In this document: piece after piece, positions 22,986 to 37,000 of the stretch | Position numbering within the stretch: the first letter of the stretch is position 1 | Layout of the letters: every line of letters begins with the position of its first letter | Notes under the pieces: model-generated | What the model was told of the DNA's origin: nothing | Databases searched by the model: none | What the model saw: the letters and a program-made list of their open reading frames with translations, nothing else | Assembly: GCA_030533445.1 (NCBI GenBank) | Contig: CM060073.1 | Coordinates: forward strand, 37,341,428-37,405,427 | Reading direction: 5' to 3' | DNA from: Cyprinodon diabolis | Taxonomy: Eukaryota > Chordata > Actinopteri > Cyprinodontiformes > Cyprinodontidae | DNA: 64,000 nucleotides | Position numbers and translations under genes: made by a program

Positions 22986-25900
22986 CTGTAAGAAAGAAAA
23001 TAAGATAATAAAAAAATTAAAAGGTATCTGGGAAATTATTTTTTTTTTAGCTTCAGTATATTAGGATTCCATAAAGGATAGAGAACAACTTCTATAAAAA
23101 GTTTCCTAAAGGTTCAGTCTATATATAGATATTACAGATTATACACCAAAATATATAAACACTGAAATGCGGAATCACAAATGTGACAAAATCTCATTCT
23201 GAACAGAGAAAGAAAAGTCTTGCAATGTTGCCAAATAAGGAGAAACAACAGAGAGCAGACCAGAAGAGAAAAAGAAACAGAAATGTGCAAAAAGAAGTAG
23301 TGATGGTGTATGGACAGTGGGGGAAGAGGAGACAGAGACAAGAACAAGCAATTAAAAGCTCTGTGACATGCTGCTCAGACAGCTTGGCGTTTGCAGTGCA
23401 GAGCTGAGGTCCTCTACCATGGCTGATCAGTGGTTGCCCTGGGAGGGGAGGATGTCTGCCCCGTTTGCTGACCCATAACCCCCTGCAAACACCCCAACTC
23501 TCCTCAAACCCCTTGTGGTTGACATCTCCACTGTCAGAAAGGGAAGGAGAGCTCTTTATCTCCTGTTGCTGTCTTCATCCATCTTGTGTATCACTCCTGG
23601 TCTTTATGTGTTACCTCACACTTAGGTGATCCACCCATAAAAGGTTTGAATCTCATGTACCCTTAATAAATCATCTGAATATCTTCAGTTCAAGCTCTGA
23701 GATTTTATTGACTGGGTAAGTAGATAACACATTAAACTGTGTTTACCTCTGTGTGGACCAGGATACTGGCTCATAGGGTTAGAACAAAAACAAGGGAATA
23801 AGGGAAACGAGACAGGGAGGCTGAGAAGGAATTCTTAGAGAAGACGCTCCCATAGATAAGATAAAAGTTCCACAGAAGAAAGAAAAAATGTAAAGAGATT
23901 AGAATGTGCAGCTGGCGTCCTTCTGATTCACTGCTTATCTGCCCTTGTTTACTTTCACCCTGGCCCCCTGACAGCCATTACTGTGGTTTGAGTGCATGTG
24001 TGTGCAGAAAGGTTTCTGTGTGTGGGTCAGTGACTTCATTTCGGGGGAGGGTTTCCAACAAAGACGTGTTGTGAACCCTTCAAACTCAAATACAACAATA
24101 AAAAAAAAAAAAAAAGGCACACGTGCTTCTGAATTCTGCATCCTCCAAGATGATTGGCAAGACAAACTAATCTGTGAGACTTCTGGTGTCAAACTGACAC
24201 ACTGGTATGTAAAAAGTAGAAACATAGAGAACATATTAAAAGAAATAAAAGAAGATTGTAAAAACATGGAGATGTTTTGAAATTGTTTAGGGTTTGGCAG
24301 AGGAAATTATAAAAATATATTTGCGATGAAGAGTAGTTTAATCAAATACTGTCAACAGAACTCTGTGGGTCTGCAAAAAAGTAAGACTGTTTTGAAAGTT
24401 ATAAGTCTCAAGGACGGATTTAACAAAAGTTCTTCTGTCGAAGTAAGAAAACATTTCTACGTAAAACAGCCCAAACAGTGCAACACGTGGACAAAATGAC
24501 CCCACAAAATCTACCTATATTTGTAAATCTATATTTTAAACAACTACATAATTAAGATACCTAAATGTCAAAGTTTTAATAGTATTGAATAGATGTACTA
24601 GGAAAAATGTTGCTGACAAAACCTATTATATCCATCAGCTCTTTAGGCAAAACAATCCAATCCATTCTTATAGTAACTTGGAGGATGCAAAACCAAAGAA
24701 AAGATTTCCATTTCATTATCTCACTGTTAAATGTAGCTATAATGTAAGCTTGCTTTTCCCTGTTCGGTAAAGCCTTAGTCTACTCATTTAGATTAAACTT
24801 CAAATCCTATGAAAGGATAATAAGTTAGAAATTATCTGTAAAATGAACCAAAAATGATTGTTATTTGTCACCCAGAATGGAAGTAACATCCCCTGTAAAC
24901 AATCCATCTTCCTCAAGCAAAGTTTTTCTCCTTTGAAGCTTAAAAAAAAGAGAATATTTGCAATCTATAAAAGTAGATAAAGTAAAAATGATGTTATTGA
25001 AATTAATTATCTTTCTATATTCTAGAATTGCATAATTACGTTTAGATTTAATGGAAATAATTACGGTAGTTTTTAAACAAGAAAAATAAAATGATCTTCA
25101 CTCTGATTCATACGCTTAGTCACATAAATCAAAGAACTTTATTTGGAAAGGATACAGAAAAAGTGGAGCCACAAAGGTTGAAGAAAGATCAGTCAAGAGA
25201 TTAGAGGGGAAAGAGGAAAGGCAGCTGGGGGCTTTAGTACTGAGGGAAGATGAAAAGTCATCTTGGTAAACAGTGGCATATTGTGTATTTTTAGATCTTT
25301 TCCTTTGCCCTAGATGTGCTCTCCTCTGAGTCTGAGTTTGAGGGCAAAGCAGCGCAGAGCAGCACAGAAACAGTGGGGCTTCTTGACTGCTACATCAAGT
25401 GTCTCATTGTATCTTCTTTAATTCATTCAGTTTGTCTGGAGGAAGATGTCAGCTGGGCTGTGGAGCAGTGGGCTGAAGGCGGCTGGAGAGGGAGAGAAAG
25501 GAGGGGAGTCTTTCAAAGGGCCCTCCACCATCCCTTACAACTCCACTATCACCACCAATGGAGACATGGAGGTTTGGGTCTGAATAGATTTGTCAAGGCA
25601 ACAACACACATGTGCACACAAACTCTTGCATAGATACACACACACAGACGAAGCACGAACCCCCAGAGCTGTGGGAGACCACAGGCATAACAGCCTTCCC
25701 ATAAAGGCAAGGCCTGCTGGCTGGGATTAGAGACGGCCAACATGACAAACGGATGGCACATCACAGCCTTTCCACTGCTTTATGATTTTCACATCTCAAA
25801 ATGATAAAAAAAAGACCCTTGAGATTCAATTTTAAATCCAAAAATGTTGGATCAGCTGGTTGGATTAACCAGCGAAAACTTCACAAACATACCCAGGTAA

Positions 25901-27112
25901 CCACCTGAGTCTTATTTTACCTACTGTAGACAGAAGATATAGCCAGCACATTTACATGTGCAAAGCTCCTTGATCAAGTTCAAATGTGTGCTGCTTAAAA
26001 GTAGAAAGTAATTCTAATGTGACGTTTATATTGGCTCAAAATTATTATTCAATTTGTACACGTTTACTTGTACCATTTCAGAATATAATGACTGACACAA
26101 GCTGAATCATCTTATATCCCTAAAAAACTCACAAACGAAATGTTATATTTCTGCCAATCCCCAAAACACAAACATGTGTTGGTTTGGACTAACTAAGCCA
26201 GCAATAAGCTAATAAGCACCTTACAACTAATAAATATTTATGGAAAAAAAATGCTTTTTTCAATATCTTTATAATGGTTATTCAATTCAAAACAGTCATC
26301 TACAAAAACTCTATATAACATTAATAACCAAAAACAAATAACAGGTTAACAAAAGGATCTAAGGGGTTAGAATGACACAATAGTTAACCAAACTAATTTA
26401 AAAACCATCTGTATTTAACCCTCCTAATTTCATCAAAGTTGTACTTGACATTAAAAGGTGAGAAACAGCAACCTTAAAGAGAAAACTACAGAGCCCCTCC
26501 TAACACCATCTTGAGAACAACTTTGAGTCTACACAAATAGCATAATTCTAACAGTAAAATGGAAAAACTGCATCTGCATGTGAGATCTGCCTGTTTTTAG
26601 ACACAGTTCAGACTCACATCACCAATATCACCAAATAAAAACACGTGGCTGCCACCAACCACTGTTGATAATGTGAGCACCTACATCCTCTTGGATATAT
26701 CTGTTGCTAAAATCACTTCTATGCCTTACATATGAAAATGGCAATGTCAAAATTAATCACATGCAACCAAAATATCAACGCAAACATTTAACATCCACTA
26801 ATGATGCCTACATTGACACAAATTCGCTTCAATCCGCTTGTAAAAATGTACGTTTATTCTCATATTGAGTGAGCAAACAGGAAGAGAAACAGTGGCTCAG
26901 TGCCCAAAAGTCTCAGAAACTAACACACATGACATCCTTCCAGTAAACTATTCAGAAAAAGTCCAGGGGAACAGTTCTTGCTAACTTTCTTTGAGGCTGC
27001 TCCTCTCCCATCTCCTCCGGTTGCTGTATAATCTCTGTGGATTAGGATGCTGTATTCATACCCACAGAGATAGTCTCTCTCAGTGTATGTATGGTGTATG
27101 TATGTAACTGTA

Positions 27113-27135
27113 TGGATGTGTGTGTGTGTGTGTGC
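27113..27135. repeat. TG microsatellite
   Basis: A short run of TG dinucleotides (ATGTGTGTGTGTGTGTGTG) inside the 6.7 kb FAM172A intron. Confidence 0.85.
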
Positions 27136-28254
27136 TCTGGGCAGGCCACTAGAGTGTGACAGCAGGCCAACACAGTGACAGGAGACACCTTGGAGACTGT
27201 GACAGGCTGCCAGCCGTACACCATCACCGAATTCTTTCTCACACTCACTTCTTCTCTCTTCTCATCTATCTCCTCATACATCAGTTTAATCCCTATCCTC
27301 CATCTGAATTCACCCCATTCAGATCCTACCTGTCTTTTTGTTTTTCTTTTTCCACAGCTCTACAATTTCTCAGTGGCAGTCAACGGGATTTAAATAATTG
27401 AACATTTCTCACAATTTCTTTTCTTTTTCTGTCAGTCAATGGAGAAATGTTTCTTTCTCTGCCGTTTCTGCTATTGTTTCAACTTCACTCTGTATTTTAT
27501 GCCCTTGCTGTGACGTCAGGTGTCCCTTGTCTGACCCATCTGGTCTTTGTAACCTGGCTCAGCAGGCACTGATCTCTAAATCCCTTCTTCTCTCTTCAAC
27601 TCTTCTGATCGCTCCATCCCGCCATCCAACGACCTCTTGAAACCCCAACAGAGGGAATTATCTCCGTCTGAGGAGAACAGAGGCAAACCTGGCTGGGATG
27701 CCCCGACCTCACATGCACCTACTCATATGGGGACCCATATCTATGCGCCACCTACGGCGTGACTCCAATTCAATGCTAAAACCTCTCTTAGGTGTGTCAT
27801 TTTGTCCATATGTCTTACAAAGTAGTGCTTACATGTGGGATCCAGCTATAAACAAGCTGTTGAAACAGTACATCTGCTGTTTTTGGTTTATTTGTTCAGG
27901 ATTTGCACAATAAGTGCACAAAGTGTGATTGTAAATAGATGCAGACATCAGACTTATGAGTATCCAAAGAAAAGGGTAAATATCGTGCAATCATAAAGTG
28001 CTTTAACAAGTCTGTAGACACTTCACATTACATTTAGCTATTCATGCATGACTGAAGTGAGGCTCCCACAGATCGGTAACACCAGACCTCTTGACCACCA
28101 ACAGCATAAGTCCACTTTTTAAAAAAAAGCCTTATATTAGGCTTAGGATTTCTAAAGCTTAAACTCTGGATTCTAAGGCTTAAATGCCAACAACATATAG
28201 ATTTTAGGAACATGATAAAACACAAATACAATTAAAAAGGGAGACGGAAAAGGA

Positions 28255-28870
28255 ACCATGTGTTTTAATGATTAAGTTGTTGTTTAAACTAAAGGGAAGT
28301 AAAGAAGTGTTTGACCCCTTAGAGATTTCTTCTTCATTTTTTGTCACACATAAATGTTTCCGATCAAACAAATATTATCAGACTAATATTACCCGAGCAT
28401 GAAAGTTGTCAAGTTAAACCAAGCCTCTTTCCTTTGTCCATTTGTAGTTAATAATTAACTGATCAATCCCATTTATTGGTTCATTTTCACTTACATTCTT
28501 GATTACTATAAGACCTGTTGATGTAAAATGTGCCATAAAAGGACCTTTGATAACATAAAGTGGGCTAAAAGATCCAAAAAAGCAACACATCATGCAGCAA
28601 TCTAAAAATTCAATGAAATATGACGTCCCAGATCTCTTTTAGCTTGGAAAGCATTGCAAAGCTATTTCTAAGGTTTTAGGAATTCAGCAGACCAGTAAGT
28701 GAAAAAATAAGAACAATGCACTGAAGTTAACCTTTCAAAAGGTGGCTGAGCCTAAAAGCAGCCTAACAATTAGTGTGACTATTCTTGCAGTCCACAAAAT
28801 CATCAACAAAAGCCCTCTCTGGTCTGAGCTATGATATAACACCACAATAAGAAACTGAAGAAAAACGCTC
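28255..28870 (+). mobile_element. Tc1-like DNA transposon relic (plus strand)
   Basis: The beginning resembles the terminal region of a known teleost Tc1-like family: AAGTGTTTGACCCCTTAGAG, TTTGTCACACATAAATGTTT, then TCAAACAAATATTATCAGAC. Near 28626-28695, TCCCAGATCTC followed by TTGCAAAGCTATTTCTAAGG and TTCAGCAGACC corresponds to the transposase helix-turn-helix region that normally reads YKAISKALGLQRTTV. Near 28845, ACACCACAATAAGAAACTG corresponds to a further transposase segment. The frame is broken throughout. Confidence 0.68.
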
Positions 28871-29667
28871 TGAAGAAAATCCCCTCCAAAAAACAAAACA
28901 AAAACAGCGGATGCAGATATCCGAATGAACCTCTGTCATCTGTTCAACTGAATTGTATTAAGCCCCTAAAATTTAGATCTCCAAGTTAAAAAGAACCAGC
29001 TTACCTAATGTAAGTTTTTGGTCCCCACCAGGATATGAAATCAAGCAGGCATGCCTTCATCATGCACTAAGAACAGGTGCATAAAGATGAAGATGACATA
29101 CAGAAACAAAAGGCCATGGATATATAAAAAGAGAATGTTATACAAATACAGATTTGGTATGTGTGTGTGTGTGTGAGACAGAGGAAGAGACAGAGAGAAC
29201 ACATGACATTTGCATCTCCAGCAGCTTTGGTCTTGGCTATTCCTCATCTGTATGTGCATACTGAGTGAGCCCAGGTGATGCATATGGCACAGAGGTCACA
29301 CCAGAAAGGGCAAATTCTCATATGAAGCCACAAATGCATGTGTGCACTTGCATTCGATCCTGTGTGCTTATAAAACAGGCACATCTTTTAAAAAAAGACT
29401 TAAAGCCACACAGACTCTCTGTCCCATATGCATTGATATGCTCCACAGGAGGATGTGAAAGCTGGTTACATTTAAAAAAGGAGATAGATAACATTTCAGT
29501 AAACCTTGTCCAGGACTAAAACGCTTTTGCTTTGGTAAGGGGCGTTACTTTGTTCCATCATTCAAGGATAAACAAATGGGATCATGGATTATCCCTTGTA
29601 TAGTCTTAATATCTTTATCAACTCTTGTATTTGACTTTTGAATAAACATTCATTTATTTATCTTTAC

Positions 29668-29784
29668 CTGCTGCATCCAGTCCTGTGTCCCTTTGGTTGT
29701 TTCTTGATGCCAAATGTTATGCGCAGAATCAGTGAGAGCCACAGCGCACACTCTGTTCTTCACCTGCATTTCCCTTTGATTCAT
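29668..29784 (-). CDS. fam172a: FAM172A (ARB2A) internal coding exon with the TDSAHNIWHQ block
   Basis: An internal exon of 39 codons, phase 0 at both ends. The acceptor is TTTTATTTTCCAG immediately before 29784 and the donor is GTAAAG after 29668. The translation begins MNQRE, passes through AVALTDS and HNIWHQ, and ends DWMQQ. It follows directly on the FVEL end of the exon at 57380-57499, and its 39-codon length equals the corresponding block of human FAM172A as I recall it. The conserved Asp and His in TDSAHNIWH are plausible partners of the upstream serine in an alpha/beta-hydrolase-type site; that role is inference. The first codon is ATG but is internal to the protein, not a start. The end of the exon (TTKGTQDWMQQ) looks more diverged from mammals than its middle. 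Confidence 0.95.
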
Positions 29785-32700
29785 CTGGAAAATAAAAGCA
29801 AATTAAGCCTGTAAGTCAATTCAAGCTTATCTGTCATCTATTATGTTATATAGGACGTTTAAATTGCTCACAGCTCAGACTCTACTTTGTAAGAACGAAA
29901 AAGACTATAAAAAACTGAACAAAAGAAAACATAAAACACAGAATCCCCAGAAAAATATGGATATGAATACAAATATCTGAATACAGCTTTTCACTGTGGA
30001 CTCCCAGTAGAGCGTGAACTGTCAGCCCACTTCTTAGATCATGGTAGCTTTTAAGCTAAAGGATACAGATTCAGCCTGGTGTATAGCATAATGTTAAAGA
30101 GGGATATATGAAAGAACACAGTTCCAATATAGCATGTCCTTGTCACGTTCTGTGCAAATGTCTCTCCCTTTGCACATTAAAATACCCTTGTCCCCAGTCT
30201 TAATACCCTTTACCTTCACATGTCACAAAGAAAGTGACGCTCACAAGCCCGTCTTCCTATTCCCCTCTGAATGTCAACGCTGAGGAAAATGTCACACAAA
30301 GGACTTGTTACCACAGTACAATAGACTTCCCACACCGCTGCTCCGACCCCAAGGAGTACTGTAGCCAGGTCTGGGGAACAAGCTTTTTCCTTTGCCTGGT
30401 TTTAAGATAAAACAGCAAGAAAGGGGAACAGGGTGGGCAACAATAAGATACTGTACATTTCTAGAAAAACTGATCAAGATTGGTTTAGATGTGATACAGG
30501 TTTTGAGAGTAGGACCAGATTTTTCAAAAAAGATCGGTCAACAACCACATACTATACTATACTATAAAGGGTCGTTTATGAAATGTAAAAAAAAACATGT
30601 TAATTTGACCTTTTTGACATTCTCTTCTCAGGTATATAGTTACACAAAAAGGGCAAACTGAACCACCTTTGTAGATTGGAGTAGTGCAGAGAGCTTTGGT
30701 CTTAAGTCGTTAGTCAAATAGAAACTGAAAAACCTTTTTTGGGGTGCATTTCATATGATGCAAACATGCTTTGCACTAAAGAGCAGATTGCAGATTAAAA
30801 GGCTTACTTTTATCAGTGTTTAGAAAATATGCTAAGAATTGGTTTTTTAATCAAAATGTACTTCTATATGAATTTTGTTGGCTTCTGTGAAACTCAATTA
30901 CACATCCGCACTACCTGATAACTACCTTCTCTCGAATAAAAGCTAAAGCAGCACTGACTATTTGACTCACCCACTTCACGTCAAATGGTGCGACTTGCTA
31001 AAAGAAAAAAAGCGTTTTTCAGAGACACTGCTCAGAAATGTCACTTTGGTAATTTACTTTATAACTGTGCCCATACAGTAACACTTTAAATCCTATTCAA
31101 AAATGATGCATTAGATAACAATTTGTTTGGATTTTGCAAAAAATATAACCTGCGATTTGAGCTTTAAAGTTCGATCTAAATATTGATTTGGAATACCAGA
31201 TATGAATGCAACACAATTTAACACTGATCAATAAAAGTTTAGGATTCCTTTTTTTTTATTTTTTTTATTCCATGACTTAAAATAAAACATAGTTAGATAT
31301 GATTTCTACTGCAAACAAAAAATGAGCAAAACAATAAAAAACTACCTTTTCAGGACTGACAACAAAAAAACAGTAACCAAACTGAATCAAGATGTCTGCA
31401 GAAATCTATTAATCTACAGAAAATGAATAAAGTCTTAGTTATGCTTGATGCACATAGGTTCAATGTGGAAAATAACATGTGTGGACACAACTTCTGCATC
31501 TTTATCTTATCAGGACGTAGAGGCTTCCCCCCAAAAAAGACAGCTTTTACATAGGAAACAAAAGTCAGAGATTCAAACTTTGCTGAGAGTCTCTGATGCC
31601 CAAGCCAAAGAAAATAGACAGCAGGAAAAAAAAAAATCAGTCTTTTTAATATGCATCTCCATTAACCTGAGATCTATGCGATTAGACCCCAAGTCTCTGG
31701 TCGCTGGTTTCTATGAGCACTTTTCAAAGGATTTGGAAATATGTCTCATTGGTGCTTTTTGGTTCCTTCTTATCGTACCTTTTATGTTTTGAATAGCTTC
31801 TATAATGGTTTAAAGAATGGACTTCCCCAGGCCTCTTCAGCATAAGGGGAATTTTAATGTAAGTAAGTTTTTCCCTGGTTAGATAAAAGTTGGGAAGAAA
31901 TCATATAAAACCTTTTGGTACAATGCCCAGATGAAAACACAGTCAGCTGTAATAAAAGTACTGGAAGCAACAGGTTCAGGAATGCTCTCAGCAGTGCGGT
32001 GCTTAACTACTTTAATCTGGACCCCTTCTGGGTCCCATGTTTTACAAGCCTGAACGACAACTGTGGTTAGTTGTACGTTGAATGCATAATCCAACTTGTA
32101 ACATAAATGGTAAATCTTTAGTACCATGAAGCCAAAGGCTTCCATGTGGATATGACTCTCATCTGTCCTCTCACATGACTCACTGTGTTATCCTGTAACA
32201 TTGGGGTTAGACATGTGCTATTAGCCAAAAGGTTAGATGTGCTAATGCCTTATGTAACTGTAGACAGCAGTTTTAACGAGAAAACAAGCCAGCTGTTGTG
32301 ACCATTGCTAGGTGAGGTGGAGAAAGAAAAGCAACATAAGGAAATACCTACTGATAATAAAAACAGCATGCAGATCTGGAGATATTCTGTTGTTCCTTTT
32401 ATGTTTCAATAGCTCAGGTGGGTGTTAGTCAGACATCTTAAATCCTTATTTTCACAGGTAAAAATAAATAAAGAGAAGTTAAAACAAAAATGCAGGTTCA
32501 CAAGAAAAAAAATACTAGGCTGAATAAAATGTTATTATTTTCCATTATTTTAAAAGGAAAAATAACAGCCAGAAATGTTTCATTTTAATAAATGCTCCTG
32601 AATCACTTTTTAACGTTATTATTTTAAACACATTCTCTTGCAACGGAGTGGATTTCTTTGGCTCATAACTACACATCAATTTCAGTTTTCTATGAAGCAT

Positions 32701-33109
32701 GAAAGCTAAGTCAAACCTAATAATGTAGAGTTGAATTCACCCAAACTCTAAACTCTGAATGAACTATGAAATCCTTGCCCTTGCTAATAAACTATTTCTT
32801 TTTTCTGATTACTCTGCAGAAGTCCTGGTTGCCAAGAAGTCCCTCCCACATGATAGATTCTGACCTCTGTGACACCAGAGATTTACAAGCTCTGCGAAAA
32901 CATTAAATGCCCAAAATAAAGCAACACAAATGCACTTTACCTCAAAGCAGGTTCTATACAGCTAGTATTGATAATATACAAAGAATGCACAAAGTTAGAA
33001 CCACAAAATTAAACATATTTAACTAAAAATGTATGTGATAGAGAAACAAAAAAGTGACAGCTAATTGAAAAGTAAGAAAAAAGCGAAACATCTATCCTAA
33101 CCCCTAAAT

Positions 33110-33240
33110 CTAGGGCTGCAACTAAAGATTATTTTACTCATCGATTAATCTGTTGATTATTTTTTTAATGAAACAATTAATAATCGGATAGCCAAAGGAT
33201 CCTTAACGACGATTTTTTATGAAATTAAACCAGGTGAAAC
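33110..33240. repeat. hAT-type MITE end fragment
   Basis: Begins CTAGGGCTGCAACTAAAG, followed by alternating GATTATTTT, CATCGATTAATC, GTTGATTATT and ATAATCGGATAG. This terminus and the ATTAATCGATTAATCG-like core are characteristic of a widespread teleost hAT-derived repeat. No matching right end (GTTGCAGCCCTA) was found, so the copy is truncated or the rest is too diverged. Confidence 0.6.
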
Positions 33241-33439
33241 TAAATGTTTCTACATATTTTTTTACAATTTGGATATAATAGCTGCTCTAAGTTAAAGGCA
33301 TATTTTAGAGATGCTTTGAGAGGAGAGCTCTCCTTGCAAAGCATGGGATACATCTGCTTGTGACCATGGATGATCACTACTTTTCAAGGTGCACTGAGGG
33401 AAAGTTTGACTCCACTACTTTTTCATCCACTAGATGTTT

Positions 33440-33520
33440 GGACGCTCATTTAAAATAGTGTAACCACTATATAGTGCCCTATATAGTGATCAGGGTGGAC
33501 TTTCGGCCACAGACTCCTAA
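33440..33520. repeat. Old dispersed repeat fragment
   Basis: The string CCACTATATAGTGCCCTATA followed by TAGTGATCAGGGTGG resembles a short palindromic repeat common in fish genomes. It may belong to the same insertion as 33110-33240, but that cannot be shown here. Confidence 0.4.
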
Positions 33521-33952
33521 ACCGTTAATGAATAACAATAATTAAAGTGTGTCATTCATTTGCATTCAGCTTGATTTTTATACATTGCAATGCAATGCAC
33601 TATGACCAGTTGCATACAGAAGTAACAAATAAATGAAATAGTTCACTTGTGCGCAATTTACTCTCAGTATAATTACATCTGTTCTGCGATCGCCTCAAAG
33701 CTTTACTAGACAACATTAATGAAGACTAAGTCACACAGTAGACAGGTCAGAGATAAGGCTTTAGAAAGGTTTATCCCGAGCTTCGAACATCACATGAACC
33801 ATAGTTGAGAACATCAACCAAAAACAAAGAGTGGCACAACTGCAAAACTACAAAGGAAAGGCTATCCACATAAGCTGCCAAGAAAATAGTTATTAATAAC
33901 GAAAATAAGAAAATCCACAGCAACTGGGCAGTTCAGGTGTTTTTTTTGTTTT

Positions 33953-33954
<2 letters not shown>

Positions 33955-34003
<49 letters not shown>
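33955..34003. repeat. TA microsatellite, about 48 bases
   Basis: An uninterrupted alternating TA tract, the longest pure dinucleotide run in the window. It sits in the 27.6 kb intron. Confidence 0.95.
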
Positions 34004-34007
<4 letters not shown>

Positions 34008-37000
34008 CATAGCAAGTATGTGGAGGAATACGCTTTGGTCAAACCAAACTTTTATAGACTCTAGCTAATAAGCTACCCCTATAGAATGTGGTGCTATATT
34101 AATACACTGGAAAGGAGTTTTTGCATTACAAAAAGAAAGACAGAATGTGGTTATAACTTGAACATTTTTTAAAGAATCCTATGTGCATTTTTACTTTTGC
34201 AAGCTTAGATAGTAATAGTGTTTATCTATGGGGGGAAGTTGCTGAAATAAGTAACAAGACATCATTTAGCAGCACGCTAAACTAATTTCAAGTTGAGATA
34301 AATACTTAATTTCTCTCCTCTCACTGTGATACTCCCCTGCTCATGACTGCTCCACTGTGGCTACATCTAAACACTAGTAAAAAATAAAGACAATTATTTA
34401 AGCCTTTGATTATTACATGTCAAAGGCAGCAAAAGCCACTAGATAATTGGACAAAAAATGAATAGCAATCCACAATGGAGTTCCCTGCAGGGAGACAAGC
34501 ACACTCATTCCTAGAAAGAATGCTGTGTGAGAGAAAAGAGAAATGCAGGCAAAGACGGGGAGATGAGAGCTCTTTAAGGGGCCTTGCTTACTGTCAAATA
34601 GTCAATGTGAAAAGCCATAATTATACACAGAGCAAGTGCAAATAGAGACGTGCAGAAATGAAAAAAAAAGAGAAGGAATGACAGAAAGAAAATATTCTTA
34701 GTGAGAATGAGCAAAAACTGAGCAGAAGCCAGGGAGAAGGAGATAGTGTGTGCAAGAAGCACCCCGTGACGATGGCAGTCAGGGACAAGGCATATAATGT
34801 GGCTGCGCCACGCACTGCCAACAGCCACAGATAATCTAGGACTTCCCACTGAGCACTGAAGCGCTGCTTAAATATTTGATTGATTAACTGTCCTGTTGCT
34901 GCCAGAGAGTAAGAGGAGCTTGTCTGAGTAGCCAAGGCTAGCACAGAACAAAACAAACAAACATGGATGTGGGTGCACACCGGAAGGTTTGAAAAGACAT
35001 GGCACACTAACATGTACACTGCCTAAAATCCAAACACAAGTAAAGGGGAAAGAGGCACAAACACAGACTTGTGCTCAGTGAGAGCATGTGTGTGCTCTGC
35101 AGACACTGTGGCAAGGGCAGTGAAATGAGGGGAAAATACAACAAGGAACTCCAGCAGGCATTGGTTTAGCTAATATTTATCCTAAGTTATTGTGAAAAGA
35201 GATAAATAGCCATTTAATTATTACTTTTAATCTGAACTGAACTTTGGCAGATCTTCTACAGGAACTAATTTTATGAGTCTTGTCTCACTTATGCTCCCAA
35301 GTCTGCTGCCAGTCACTGATCTAAGGTCAGATTTGCCGAGTAATTCCTGCTCCTGTCCTGCTCCTTTAACTAACCTGCCTCTAACAAACAAACTCCAATC
35401 AGAACATCCTCGGCTGTGAAAACACAGGCAGCTGGCCCCCCACACTCCAACACCCTCCACAGGAAGAGACAACACCAGCGCTTCCTGCGGCTTTGAAGCA
35501 GCGGCCCCAGGTCTCCTGTCGGTCCCTTGCTTCCTTTGTCTTAACCACAGGAAGGAAGCCCTCTCTCGCACGAGACCACGGGTGTCCAGGGAGCGAGAAG
35601 CAGCGTGTTTGTGGATGTTCATGTAGTGTTGTGGGAGTGTGCACAGGTTTGGCTCACTGAGGTCATGTGCATTTTTCCTCTCAGACTCTGCCGTGAATGG
35701 ACTTTGGTTGCGGCATGGGAGTAGAGGCGGCAAGAGAGAGCAGGAGAAAACTGCAACAACTCTTTCTTTCCTCCGTCCTCTCATTTTTTTCAGTCATATG
35801 CATGATGGTAAATAGATGAGGGGGGAAATTACTAAATAATGGGAGGGACTGCCATTGGCACTTGGACACGAGATGATAAACACAAACATTAAAAGCCCAA
35901 CTATTCATACTAATAGAGTTATACACACCAAAATCATGGTGGAGGCCAGGAAGAGGAAGGCCAATAAATATTTACTGACACAGCAGAGGTGAAGAATGGC
36001 TGTCCACTTATGGAAACAAAAGGTAGAGGATAAGGAGCGGTATGCCAGGAAACCCGCCGGTTACGGGCGCTCTGCCTATGCCCGCATGGAAAAACAAGAG
36101 GAAGACAGGAAGAGGAAACAGAAAATGAGAGATGGACAGAGAGAAGAAAGGAACAGGGACAGTTTTAAGGGAGAATGTCCATATCTCACGTGCAGAACCC
36201 AACTAAAAAGTGAAAGCTGTTCCTTTTACTCACATGAAGTTTTTGACAACTCCACAATGCTTGAAACCAGCATGCAGACAAGATGATGATTTGGTTTATT
36301 TTGCTTCTTTAAAAAAAAAAAATAATAATCTACAAGCATTGCTATGTGGAAATTACACATAGAAGTTAACAAATTGAAAGATGATGACATGTGTATTTTC
36401 TTTATTTGGATATGTTTTTAAAACATTTTATGTATTCTATTTCAAAAACAACAGCGTCCTGAAAAGCTTATCAATATACTATTTAGTCTAAGCAGTCAAA
36501 ACTTGTTTAAGGCTCCTTTTGCTGGATTTACAGCATTCATGAGCCAGATGTTAAAGAAGCTCAGGTTGCTTTAATGGTGATCTGGTTCTACCATTTCCTT
36601 ATGACAACATTAATGCTATGGTCATAAAAACTCGGTTAGGCTCTAAAATGTTCTGGTAGACAGCTGAAGTAACTTTTGACATGATAAAATACTTTGGGCC
36701 AAAACACGTCTCTAACTATCTGGAATATAAACGCCAAAGTCTTGAAAACATCTCTGTTTAAAATAAAATATGTTTAAAAAAAGTTTTCCTTCCTCTTAAC
36801 TTTCCCCTGATAAGCTTGAATAAAACATTGTGTGAACAGCTGTCCTTTTGAGCAACTATCTTTTAACGTTAAACCTTCTAGAAAGGGAACGTCTGATGGA
36901 ATATTATCACGTTTTAGCAGTTCTCTTTATTGTTGTATTAGGCACAGAATTACATTTCTGTATCAATATGATATTCTGATTTACAGAAAAAAAAGCAAAA

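Larger units (their letters stand above)
22986..29667 (-). other. fam172a: FAM172A intron of 6,682 bases
   Basis: This intron lies between the exon ending DWMQQ and the exon starting YCCNW, with canonical splice sites at both ends. It contains a Tc1-like relic (about 28255-28870), a few TG and AC runs, and GC-richer patches near 25.3-25.6 and 27.1-27.3 kb on the opposite strand. Those patches contain short open frames that I could not tie to any family. Confidence 0.88.

Noticed and set aside
25316..25633. Plus-strand frame and overlapping MSAGLWSSGLKAAGEGEKGG peptide with possible acceptors
   Set aside because: The possible acceptors are too close together to frame an intron, no good donor follows, and no family is recognised.
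27156..27401. Plus-strand frame reading ETVTGCQPYTITEFF
   Set aside because: It runs into low-complexity Ser/Leu/Phe-rich sequence from TC-rich DNA, lacks an ATG in that frame, and has no homologue known to me.
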